Of a DNA stretch of 64,000 bases, positions 49,803 to 60,480 are shown one piece after another. Under the pieces are notes generated by a model that was not told the DNA's origin, made no database searches, and saw only the letters and a list, made by a program, of their open reading frames with translations. Each line of letters starts with the position of its first letter. Position 1 is the first letter of the stretch. The DNA comes from Cheiracanthium punctorium (Eukaryota; Arthropoda; Arachnida; Araneae; Cheiracanthiidae), in contig JAWZYV010012396.1 of the NCBI GenBank assembly GCA_038373885.1, positions 434,001 to 498,000 of the forward strand, written 5' to 3'. A program made the position numbers and the translations under genes.

Positions 49803-50236
49803 CACGGGCGTAGCTATTGCTTTATTATGGGAGAGGTCTAGCTAAGGAGGAAGGAAGCACATTCTTACTAAAGTATTGTTGACAGTAAATTTTACTATAA
49901 ATATCTGGCAAGAATGTTTAATATGTGTAAAAATTTTTAAATTCCTTATAGTGAATCGTGTTTGTTACGCATTGAATAATAGAATTTACAAAATTAATAC
50001 ATTTTTTTAAAATTTTAATATAACGTTTTATACATTTATGTAAAATTTAAATCTTTTTTATCGTATACTATTTTGAGAGATGGATACAAAAGGTTAATAC
50101 TTGTCTATAATTAGCGTTTGTTGTTAAACTAAGGAGGCTGTCCAGACCCCCTAAAAACCCCTTTTATACGGTCTCGGGCAGGACGGTCAAGATGCCAGTC
50201 CCCCCTCCCCTCCCCTCCCCAGCCCCAGCCTGAGAA
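49803..50236. mobile_element. possible degraded hAT-type fragment(s)
   Basis: CACGGGCGTAGCTATTG at 49803 resembles the left end of the CAGGGGCGTAGCCA family, followed by GAGAGGTCTAGCTAAGGAGG. A C-rich segment at 50135-50235, with CCCCTCCCC repeats and a run of CCAGCCCCAGCC, could be the other G/C-run end. No inverted match or duplication joins them, so the relationship is a guess. Confidence 0.25.
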
Positions 50237-50486
50237 GTAAGTAACCTAGGATCCTAACATTTATTATTACAAAATTTAGTAAAATTTTAGTTGCGTATTC
50301 ACTTAGTTTACCTACAGAGGTACACATAAAAATTTAAAAATAAACGCATCAAGATTTGAAAATATTTGTAAGAAAAAGACATTGCCCAGTTCTAAAAGGC
50401 ATAGCTTAATAAAGGGGAGAAACATGCCATGCATTTTCCACGGCCTTCAGCGATGTAAGTAGGCCATTGTTTATACATGATCGCAT

Positions 50487-50498
50487 ACATATATGTAC

Positions 50499-50570
<72 letters not shown>
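50487..50570. repeat. (TA)n(TG)n microsatellite
   Basis: About 17 TA units followed by about 20 TG units. This explains the 77-codon frame with alternating YI and VC residues at 50467-50700, which is not a gene. Confidence 0.95.
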
Positions 50571-50572
<2 letters not shown>

Positions 50573-50939
50573 CGCGTGTTTGTGCATTTATGTCAGTATT
50601 AATTTATCTTATAACATGCATTGTTGCGCCAATTAATAATCTTAAAACGTCAACAAAAGGTAATACAAGTTTTAATCGTATTTTTCTAGTCAATAAATAA
50701 GTCTTTTGAAATCACACACACACACCTCAATATGATTTGAGAACTTTTGCTTAAATGGCACAGAATTCAGTGATCAAATTCATGGAAGTCGTCAAAAACA
50801 AGTAAACTATTCACTGCAATGCGCTAAGCGCGCATCCTAAACACAAATGCTTAATAGGAGTTATTGGTAATATATTACTGTATTACAATTCTAACTAGCG
50901 CCAGAATGCAGTCAGGAGTGCTTCATCTCTTACTCGTCC

Positions 50940-51130
50940 CCCAGCAGTACACCCACTGTGATAATATGGATATGACATATGTACCGTTGAAGGCAACTGC
51001 TAAGAGTCATTAATATACAGAGGTTCCCTGCGCTCAGCTCAGTTTAAATGCGATGTCATTAAGCTGGATATACCGCGAGTAATGGTCAAATTCAAATGCT
51101 AACGATTTACCCATAGACTATTGACATTCG
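50940..51130 (+). repeat. island family B, copy B4 (diverged)
   Basis: GATAATATGGATATGACATA, then GTACCGTTGAAGG, then CATTAAT at 51008 align loosely with GATAATATGAGAAACGG, GTACTGATCAGGG and TATTAAT of B1. The downstream half is only weakly similar. The balanced composition continues to about 51350 without a recognised second family. Confidence 0.35.
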
Positions 51131-51628
51131 CTGCTAACTAAATGAGATCCTGTAGGGTTGCAGTAACACTGGATTAGCCGTTTCCTTTAGAGAATGGCAA
51201 AATGTTTGATCTGCTGAGCTGGTACTTTTCGTAACTAGCCGGATGTGCGCTTTCATCAGCATATAAAGTTTCCTGCAGGTTATAGATCTGGGAAGTCCGG
51301 TAGATGTGTTTGCCCAACTAATGCACGCTGAAAGTGAAAGGTTTATCACATTGTAATTGAAGTTGATATGCGATGATCTGCAGTTAAAGCGGTAAACCTC
51401 AGCCGTGGATGAGTGATTTTTGTTTTATTTCATATTTCAAATTAACATGTTTGTGTTTGCATGTTATAAATAAATTTTAAAATGCCTAAAAAGCTGCTAG
51501 TTATGGGAGTTTTAAGAATTTTGTACCATTTAAAGCGAATAAGTTATCACAAATAGTATAGCTTTTATTTTTAGAGGATATATTTGAATGTTTTTCTTAA
51601 ATTTATCCTATTAAATCTATTTATTATT

Positions 51629-51700
51629 CAGAGGTCGATCCACGATTTTCTTTCAGGGCCCCATTCTTGTGAAAACTGTTTATTTTTGTTAATTTCAAAT
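51629..51700 (+). mobile_element. degraded hAT MITE left end
   Basis: CAGAGGTCGATCCACGATTT followed by TCTTTCAGGGCCCC resembles hAT ends of the CAGGGGCGGATCCA type. A right end was not found. The right limit is arbitrary. Confidence 0.3.
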
Positions 51701-51972
51701 GTATAATTAATTTTATGAAATTCAATGCTTTTTCTGTGAATTTCAACACTTACTTTTGTGAATTTTCATACCAAATTTTAACCAGTAGGTCACTTTTCCT
51801 ATTACAAAACTTAAAATAAATAAATAAAAATAATGAAATATGCGGTAAAAGGAAATTAAAGGGATGCCAATTTATTTTTACGAAGGAGCCGTTTTAATCG
51901 ATTGCATTTTTGTAAAGGGGCAACAAAACGGGTGCAAATTTTGTATGCATCATCCCTATTATTAGAACTTAC

Positions 51973-52131
51973 CAGTGGCATAGCAAGGGGGAGGGATAGG
52001 GGGGGTCACAATCCTTCTCCCATAAGGAATTTTTTGCGATACAAACTGTATATTCTTCATTCCCGTATACGCACATGTGTGTTGCAGTAGTCGTAACCCC
52101 ACAGATACAAAATTTCTGGCTACGCCTCAGC
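51973..52131 (+). mobile_element. hAT MITE, CAGGGGCGTAGCCA family, diverged copy 5
   Basis: Starts CAGTGGCATAGCAAGG and ends TGGCTACGCCTCAG. The interior matches copy 3 in order: G-run, GGTCACAATC, AAGGAATTTTTTGCGATACA, ATTCTTCA, CAGTAGTCGTAACCCC, AAATTTCTGGCTACGCC. No target duplication remains, and the last bases have been hit by the insertion of another element at 52132. Confidence 0.75.
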
Positions 52132-52275
52132 CAGTGGCGGATTATTGGAAGTTTGTCGGTGAGGGGCGGTTAGTTAGAAGATTAACATATACATCCATTT
52201 TATGGAAGTAAAATAGGATCTTTTATATTAACTTCTCTTTTCTCGCCCCCCTTTTAACCCGCCCTTGGCCTCAGC
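52124..52275. mobile_element. second hAT MITE inserted in the end of copy 5
   Basis: The 136-bp element at 52132-52267 begins CAGTGGCGGATT and ends AACCCGCCCTTG, imperfect inverted repeats. The 8-bp duplication GCCTCAGC is perfect (52124-52131 and 52268-52275). The left duplication is part of the terminal inverted repeat of copy 5, so insertion order is clear: copy 5 first, this element later. Non-coding. Confidence 0.8.
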
Positions 52276-53799
52276 ACACGATATTATGCATGTATCATTA
52301 GTTTTACATGCACACATACTAATAATTATTAAGCATATGTTTCTCATATGTATTCTAATAATTGCGAAACGAAACACTTATACTCACTTAATATTTTTTC
52401 TGAAGATCAGTTTGGGAGTTGTTCTTTATGCTGCACCAAATCCAAATGTATCCTTGCAACCGCATGTCTTTAAAAAAATCTATGGTTATATGAAAATCTT
52501 ACCTTGCAATTAAATGATTTTGTGATTTTGTTAAAACTTTTTATTGAATTAAAAAAAAAAAATCTGAAAAAGAAATCATTTATAAGCTGAAGGTTAAAAG
52601 TATATTAAAAATAAATATTTAATATTTTTGTTTTGTGTGTAAATTATTTCCGGTGACTTCGAATAATGAGACCACGAGAAACAAAGTATAATCATAAAAA
52701 AGGAATTTTTAATTTATTTTTCAGATATCAGCAATTTTTGCCAGTATATTATCAAAAATGCATCAAAGAACAAAGGTGGACGTGTCACAATGTTTTATAA
52801 ATAGTTTGATTTTTTTTCAAATTGCGTTCATATTTAATTATTGCAAGATTTGAGTAAATGGCATAATGCTATAATATTATTCTTTCCTGTTGCAACATTT
52901 ATAATAATAATAATAATAATAATTTGATATTAATAATAATAATTATTATTATTTTTGTATTTATTGTGTGAAAAAGTTTTTTAAAGGTACAAATAGAACA
53001 TACATGCGTAATTTTTAAAATCGCATAGCAAAACATATAAAAAAATCAATAGTTTTAACATTGAAAATATAAAGTACTGATGTGCTTAGATGTATCATAT
53101 GTATGTAAACATGTAGCTTAGAAAGATGAAAAACTTTATTACATTAATTCACTGGCGGAAAAAATATAAAAATTCATTCGTGTCCTAAGGCTATTATATT
53201 TTACTGTTTATTTTTTATGTATAATGCTTAGAGTACAGTTATTGATGTCTTAAAACAATCATGGACACATGGTCTGAACTCATTATTCAACAATGCAGTG
53301 GATCCAAAAAGCACAATGATACATGAAAATAACTATTTTTCTGTTGTTTATGCATAATATATTGTAACACGATAAGAAATTTTTCCGTAGTAATACTGTA
53401 AGCAGAGATCTATTTTACTGAAATAAATATAGGGAGTCATTTCTTTGAATAATAATTAAAATATGTTTAAATCCCTAATGGTGCTTTTACATAAAGGTGC
53501 ATAAAATAAATAAGCACCTTTAATTTACAGATGTTTACTTTTGATAGAATTTAATTTTCATCAGTTGTAACAAATGTAGAAGTTTGGTTAGTATTGTTTG
53601 CGAAAACTTAATAGATGGTTCAGAGCACTTTATTTTCTTTTTCTTCTTCTCCCCCCCCCCCTCCCCTTAAATATTTATTTTATTGCTAAAATTTCAAGCA
53701 AATTCTTCCTGAAAAACAGACAGTTATGTATTTAAAAGGGCTCGTCAGAGAAAAAGGTAATTTTCTATATTAAGCTAAACGTAGGCGAACTCGGATATT
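52276..53799. other. AT-rich DNA with simple repeats
   Basis: Includes (AAT)n at 52902-52954 and a C-run at 53650-53660. No genes seen. Confidence 0.5.
52902..52954. repeat. (AAT)n ... (ATT)n microsatellite
   Basis: A run of ATA/AAT units, a short interruption, then AAT passing into ATT units. The two halves are mutually complementary and could form a hairpin. Confidence 0.9.
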
Positions 53800-54330
53800 T
53801 CACGTCAGTTCAATTTATTTCAACATTAAAGTCGCTCTTTAAACTTTCAATCTCCAATCAAACCTCATTAATTCCCGAAATTTAATAAACTCTCATTAAA
53901 CCCCAGATTTCTCCCCCCTTACTATACTTAACCATCCAAATCTCGTTACGTTGCTAATTTCCATCCCGGTTAAATCAAATCAACCCACTTGACTCCCCAG
54001 TACTCTTGGCCCAAGGTAAACACAGTCTACTATTCCGTTTCAAACCCCTTTAATCCCCCTGTTTTAATCAAAACACGCACAAACCCCGGGACGGACATTA
54101 AAACGCGATCTGGAATTTCATAAATAAATAAATAGCCCCCCCGTCTTTAATGAGGGGGCGTAGCGGGAGCAACTTGCTAAGAGCGCGTGGCTCTGACAGA
54201 TAAGAGGGAACCCCGCGCCTTTTAAAGAGCGCGGAGAGGGAAACTTGCCGTAGTAATCATATTCATTGGGAAGCAGTAAGGGTTGCCGCATGGAAAACAA
54301 GTTCTCCCCGCCAAATTTTATCGCCAATCG
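53800..54330. other. C-skewed block followed by a GC-rich block; unidentified
   Basis: From about 53810 to 54090 the plus strand is conspicuously C-rich and G-poor, with repeated CATTAA, TTAATC and CCC motifs. From about 54130 to 54310 the sequence becomes GC-rich with CpGs and two hairpins: CCCCC at 54136-54142 pairs with GGGGG at 54153-54158, and CCGCGC (54213) pairs with GCGCGG (54234). Neither half repeats elsewhere in the window. It could be a conserved regulatory element or promoter-proximal region. No coding frame is convincing. Confidence 0.35.
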
Positions 54331-56212
54331 GAAAGATATTTTCTCTCTCTTCCTCTTTTGTGTGGATTTATGATATTTTAAGTACGCTTTTGTTCGTATA
54401 AGTTTATTAAGACAAAAATGTTGTGCTTGTTTTATTAATTTCGCCTTGAAACCGAAGGATTTAGTTTGGAGGAAAGGATTTGTAGCTTACTTTTAATACA
54501 ATGTACTGTACCTCTCTGAGTCGACCATAATTACAAATGTATGTATATGCACGTTTATATATCACAATTCATTAAATAAATTTAAAAGATAAGTTCTGTT
54601 ATACAATAAATACTGTTTGGCTTATGTATTGCATAGTATCGTTACTTTAGCGTAATTTGCATTATACAATTCTGAGAAACAACGAGTTTGGTGTTTCTGT
54701 TTACTTACGATAATTTTATACTTGAAAGTAAATAATTATTAATATAGTTTAATAAAACTTTATAACAAGAAAAATTATAGTAACTCATATTTACAAGTTT
54801 TTATATTTTTCAAGAAAATGCGTTTTTAAAAACCTCACACTTATGATTACTAAAAAACTTTCTTACAAGTTTTATAGAAAGTGTATTATATAAACTTAAA
54901 TATTGATTGCACTGGAATGAAAGCAGAAAAATTGAATCATACATATAGCTTTTATAAATATACAGCTTTTTAAAAATATATATAGCTTTTGAACTATATA
55001 GCTGTTTAAAAAATATTTTTAAACATTACGATCTTACATGATTTGTATGATTTGATTTCCTTGTAAACAAATATTTACAAAGTTTTATGATTTAATCTTT
55101 TTTTAAACGTCTTTTGAATTACGGTTCTCTTTTATATCTTTTAGGTAAATATGCTGATTGCTTTACGATAAAATGTGCTAATGAAACAATGTATTGGTAA
55201 GAAAAATCTCAATGATATTTTTATTTCTTCTCGTTGGTCTTTGATGTTTTCGAACCCTAATATTTGTAAAATGCAAAGTTATGTTAAAAAAATTATTGTC
55301 TGTGAATATTTGATTAACTATAATTTTGCACTTGTATATTTTACATTAGTTTAAATTAGTTCGACATTTTAATTGCCCAGAGATAATTTGCGTGCATCAG
55401 AGGTATAAAATGATACACTACTTGTCATAAAACATGCATATAATAGGAAACTGCAACTCTGAAAGAATAGAACAAATATGGAAGGTTTATTATGATAAAT
55501 TTAAAGAATATGATGGAAAATTGTGAACAGTATACTATTTTCATTTTCACCATTAGCTATTTATACAGAAAATGTTCTTTTGACTAAATTTTGACTTAAT
55601 CTCACTGATCTTATCGTTTAACAAAATTTAATAACGCCTTGATAAAATGGATGTTAGAAGGATACTACCTTCAAGGACTACCTACCTACTTGTTTTAAAG
55701 TCTGTTAAAGTCCATGAAGTGTCTTACCGTCCTGCTAAACCCCGGCCCCAGGTCAGAGACTAGCAGAACAGAGGCTTCTAACAATTTTTACAGAATTTCC
55801 TTACTTATAAAACTACAAATTAAATACAGGAGAATATTTTGACAACCTTTAGCTTACATCGTAATTTTTTTTCAAAATTTATCCTTATTTTATTCATTGG
55901 GAAATGGTTAATTTTCAAAATTTATCCTTATTTTATTCATTTGAAAAAGGTTAATTTTCAAAATGTTCAATGATTTTTCGAACAATGATAGTAAAAACAA
56001 AAAGGGCTGCAGCTTCCCTACAAAATGAATTGTGACATTCACAAGTTTCCACAGTATTGCAATACAAGGTTAACTAAATTATGGAATTATTTGTTTTGTA
56101 ATTTTTGGGCTTTCAAATCATAGGAAACTATCTATCATTCCATTGTGACCTCCCCCCCCCTTACCCTATTTAATGACACTTTCACCACCGACTGGTATAC
56201 GTTCAATTTTAT
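54331..56212. other. AT-rich DNA, nothing recognised
   Basis: A near-exact direct repeat of about 30 bp (TTTTCAAAATTTATCCTTAT plus flanks) occurs at about 55870 and 55912. No gene or transposon boundary seen. Confidence 0.5.
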
Positions 56213-56743
56213 TCAACCCTTTAACGCGCAGTGTTCCCACTCTGGGAACACCAAACTCTCACGTTTTCACAGTTGTCAGTCACGAAGAATATATTTGATT
56301 CCTATAAAAATACTTGCGGGTGACATAGCTCCACGAGAATCCTTTACTTTTTAGCACGTCATTTCCCGTAACAAAATGGTAACGATTATTTTTAACAGCA
56401 CTGACATCTGCTGAAAAATGGAAGAATGCGAGAACAGCTGGATAGATTGCCCAATGCTGGAAAAAGGGCAGCTGTTGCCATCGCTCGACTTAACTACCAG
56501 CAAGATGGCGGGCGATCGAAACTTTCATCGCGTGCCACAGATCTAGAGACCCTTTTTTGACGACAGCTGGCTGTGCGCGCGCACAGCCAGCGCACAGCCG
56601 TCGTCAAAAAAGGGTCTCTCTCTAGATCTGTGGCACGCGATGAACGTTTCGATCATCCGCCATCTTGCTGGTAGTTAAGTCGAGCGATGGCAACCGCTGC
56701 CCTTTTTCCAGCATTGGGAAAGTGTTGTGCCTCAAATTGTTAA
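56213..56743. mobile_element. foldback piggyBac-type MITE, copy 2
   Basis: The element at 56217-56739 is homologous throughout to the one at 40.0 kb. Flanks are TCAA (a decayed TTAA) at 56213-56216 and TTAA at 56740-56743. The left end CCCTTTAACGCGCAGTG is followed by the same non-palindromic 230 bp. Then come two long complementary arms, one with ACTACCAGCAAGATGGCG and the other with CGCCATCTTGCTGGTAGT, around a centre rich in GTGCGCGCGCAC. Small insertions distinguish the two copies. Non-coding. Confidence 0.85.
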
Positions 56744-56964
56744 CCGTATTTTCAATTCCTACATACATGCCAAAACTAGCTTCATAGCTGGAAGCGATTA
56801 CTTGAACTTCTCTGGTTTCATAGAAATTTCCGGCACAGCCAGATATGATTTACTGACAAATACAGAATTATACAATAATATTGCCTCCCGCGATACTTGG
56901 CAAGGATTCCATTTTCTACTGCACTCTCTTGAAACACGAGAACCCAGCACAAATCCCTATTCTT

Positions 56965-57075
56965 ATTGAAAAAGTAAATTGTTTATTCCGATGCAATTTT
57001 CGTCTAAAGTGGAGGGGAAAGCCTTTGGAATCGTATCCCAGCGAGTTATTTGGAAATAGATTCCTGATAGACAGA
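56965..57075 (+). repeat. island family C, copy C1
   Basis: TTATTGAAAAAGTAA, then GCAATTTTCGTCTAAAGTGG at 56993, then ATTTGGAAATAGATTCCTGA at 57050. These align in order with C2 (GCAATTTTCTTTTAAAGTGA and ATTTAGAAATAGATTCTGAT). It lies about 220 bp beyond the foldback element. No open frame is conserved between copies. Confidence 0.55.
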
Positions 57076-58714
57076 GGGAAAAAAAAAATGAAATGCATGA
57101 GGTTTCAATCTTTTATATGTAGTGTGGTGTGTTTATCGTTGTATTTAAAAATAATTAAATATAAGTATTTTATTTCATTTTGTAAAATTTATGCGAACCT
57201 GTAATTGTGTCATTTAAATTTTGAAATGAATTGCTAGTAAATATTACCTAAAAAAATTAAATAAAATAAATGAAGCATTAAAATGTAAGTTTTAGGGTAA
57301 AATGCACTAACTCATAGATTTTATTTATTTAAAATTTGTATATAAATACCACAAAAATTGACACAATTTTCTTAGCATTCCTTATAACAAGTATTCACAG
57401 GAAGAAGAAAATGACGTTTTTACTAAAATTTCTAATGCTGTTCACATTTGTATAAAAAATGATCATTACATAAAATAATAGTAAAAAAAATATGTTCGTG
57501 CATTTCATCAAATTTAAGCAATAAATTATTTTCTTACATATGCCATTATTTCATGATAGTTATCTTTGGAAATCGTGTCTTGCATAAGCATGTTAAACGT
57601 AGAACTTGTTTATACAGATGAATTTCTGGCATATAGCTACAAATGGTATCATGCATAGTATTTAATATTTAGTGTAATCTGGAATGTTTCAAATATGAAC
57701 AGTATGAATACTTTAAAACCACCTCGTATTAATCTCTCACCCGTGTTAATATAAACAGCAGTTAAACAAATTCTGTTAACAAGTAATCTATGCGACAAAT
57801 ATTACATTAGTATTAAATAATTCGAAGTAACATGCTCACTATTTTAATCAAAATTGTAGGTCTTTGTAATAAATTCCTAATGTCGAGCAGTTATAATAAT
57901 AATAATAACGATAATTGTTGTTATTATTATTAATTTTTTGCACTAAAATATTTAATAATTTTTCATTTTATGCGCATAAATTTCGAAAAATATTGTTAAT
58001 TCATGTAATTCTTGATTTAATCAATAAATTTAACCTTTCTCAGCAGTGAGAACTGAGTAAGGAAGCACAAATTAAAATTTTATGAAGTATATAATACATT
58101 TTGTTTTGCCTTTTGAATATAAAATTGTATAATGTATGCCTTTTAAAGGAATTTATCAATTCTTTTGCGTGCCCTTAATGCACGCATGAAGGGAAAAATA
58201 GTGCCTCCAGCTTGTACATATAATAAAATGTGTAAGTTTTTAATTTACCACCTGAACAAATATCAGTACCATTTCTACATTAAATTTTCTTACCAACTAT
58301 TTTTAAGCGTGCAACTTTTTTTTTAAATCAATATATCAACTAAGCGTAAGTCTGAAGTCAATAACCTTTAAGCATAATAAGGTTATTGGTGCCGTATCTC
58401 TAGCGATAATTAAGCATTTCCACCTTTTCATGCATTAATATAAACCTTTCATAGATATATATGCAAATAATTTTTATGGTGATGGTTTTTTACGAAAAAT
58501 ATATGGTCGATTTTTAAACTTATTGCTTTGCAGGAATCGATGTGATTGGTTAAGTTTCTGTTTACAATTAACCATGCATCTTAAGAGTTGAATTTCTGAA
58601 TCACTAGTAAGCATAGAAGCTTGATTGTACCATTACTTTTCGTCGAAATATCATATTAGAAAGAAATACAAACCAATCACTATTTTGTTAAAGAAAAAAG
58701 TATATATATATATT
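57076..58714. other. AT-rich DNA, nothing recognised
   Basis: A short (AAT)n/(ATT)n run lies at 57895-57932. No gene seen. Confidence 0.5.
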
Positions 58715-58935
58715 TATCGAAAACTAAATTCCACAAATCCAAAGCAATTTTCTTTTAAAGTGAAACGAAGAATTGGAGCACCAAATATTACGTAAGCCAG
58801 AGATTGAGAACTAAAATATTAAGAGTAAAATTTTTCTTATGAAATTCTATCGAAATTTCTAGGGAAAAATTTTAAGCTAACATTTAGAAATAGATTCTGA
58901 TATCGTTTCCATATAGCCAGTATGAAATCTGAAGT
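58715..58935 (+). repeat. island family C, copy C2
   Basis: CCAAAGCAATTTTCTTTTAA at 58740, then GGAGCACCAAATATT, then GCCAGAGATTGAGAACTAAA and ATATTAA. The order and spacing match C3 at 60088. The downstream AAATAGATTCTGATATC block matches C1 instead. It links the other two copies. Confidence 0.7.
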
Positions 58936-60059
58936 TAAGGTTACCAATTACCTTAAGGATATTAGAAATTTAAAACATAAAGCAAAAAAGTTATAACATC
59001 TTATTGAAATTTCCATTCGTATGTCCAAAATTATACCGTGTATTGACCTTAATAGCAAACTGTTATTTTGCACAAGTTTCACTCAGTTTTCGACAATTAA
59101 AGGATAGGCAAGAAATATCAAATAATTTGTTATTTAATAAAAATGTGTGGTACCTGAAAACTATTCTGTGATGCAGTATTATAATAACTATACGTAAAAT
59201 GTTTTAGATTTTGAATTAGAGACATTTATAATCTAGTAAAATCTTGCTTTTAATGGATCCTTTCATTAAGCACTCAATTGCTAACAAAATATTTTCTGAT
59301 ACCTGGTTCTACTCTGTGGTTCGAAATACTCCATTGTTGAACAGAAGCTTTAGTTGTAGAGCAAAAAATATATTAGTTCTTTTCGGTTTAGTTTAAGACA
59401 ATCTGATTTTTGTCCAACATAATTTATTATTCTTATGTAAATTACATCATTTATTTTTATTATATGAAGTAAAATTAAGGATATAATAATACTGAAAACG
59501 AGCACATGTCATTTTACATTTATAATCACTGTATCAAAAGCAATAAATAGTACTGATAAAACCAATAATAAACTCCTTTACTTTGACAGCATATACTATT
59601 ACACTTTTGGAGTACGTATTAAATTACGAAATGACGATATTACTAATTAATAAGATATACTTACTAATTTAATAAAAAACTGTTATTTATAGTAAATTTC
59701 TGTACATTTTCATTTGCCCCCAAAATAAAAAAACAATAATTTCTCTAACAGACATTCCGGTATGGCTGAAATTCGGAATAAATTACACAGCAATAATATT
59801 GCTTTCTGTTCTCAAAAGTACTAGCTAACTTTTATACGTAACTTAAATTTTCTTTATCTTCATTTAAAAAAAAATTACTGTGAAAAAATAGACAATTAAC
59901 AATTTAATTAACATACACGTTCTTATTACCTCTTGAGTAACTGGTATACCAAAATACATTTTCTGTTGTTTTCTCAAATAAATGGCAAATGCTGCATGCG
60001 CTAGGGGGAATGAGGGAATAATGATAAAAGGGAAATCCACCACTTTATTGAAGACATTC
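58936..60059. other. AT-rich DNA, nothing recognised
   Basis: No gene, RNA gene or bounded repeat seen. Confidence 0.5.
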
Positions 60060-60235
60060 TATTTATTGAGAAACTAACCTCTACACTCCAAAGCAATTTT
60101 CTCCTAAAGTGATGGGGAGGAGAAAGAAAGCACGAATCCCCACGCCCAGAGATTGAGAACTAAAATATTAACAGGATGAAATTTCCTAGATAACTTTGAA
60201 TTTTCTTAACTTTAATCTAAGGCACGGTTTCTCCA
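60060..60235 (+). repeat. island family C, copy C3
   Basis: ATTGAGAAACTAACC, then CAAAGCAATTTTCTCCTAAA at 60090, then a GGGGAGGAG stretch, GCACGAATCCC, GCCCAGAGATTGAGAACTAA and ATATTAA. This is strongly similar to C2 over about 110 bp. It sits at the edge of a base-balanced region that continues to about 60480 without detected repeats. Confidence 0.7.
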
Positions 60236-60480
60236 TCTCGTATTTTTACTGGGGAAACTTATGGCCCCTCTGCCGCAGCCGAATTAGATCCAATACGTAA
60301 AACACTAAAACAGTGCCCTGTACCTATTTCCCAAATGGGTGATTCTGGAAATTTTTGAGAGGCATTTTCTGCCAAGGAAATGTATTAAATTCTACGTTTT
60401 ATAACCGAGTTAAGTTCTTCAATTAGGGCCGAAATCCATATGCAAACGGTATTGATTGCAATAAAACGCTCTCAATTATA

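Noticed and set aside
50467..50700. 77-codon frame with cysteine/valine repeats
   Set aside because: Translation of a (TA)n(TG)n microsatellite.
56727..56969. 80-codon frame with balanced residues as an exon
   Set aside because: It starts inside the end of a foldback MITE and overlaps a longer frame in another phase (56881-57204). No family recognised.
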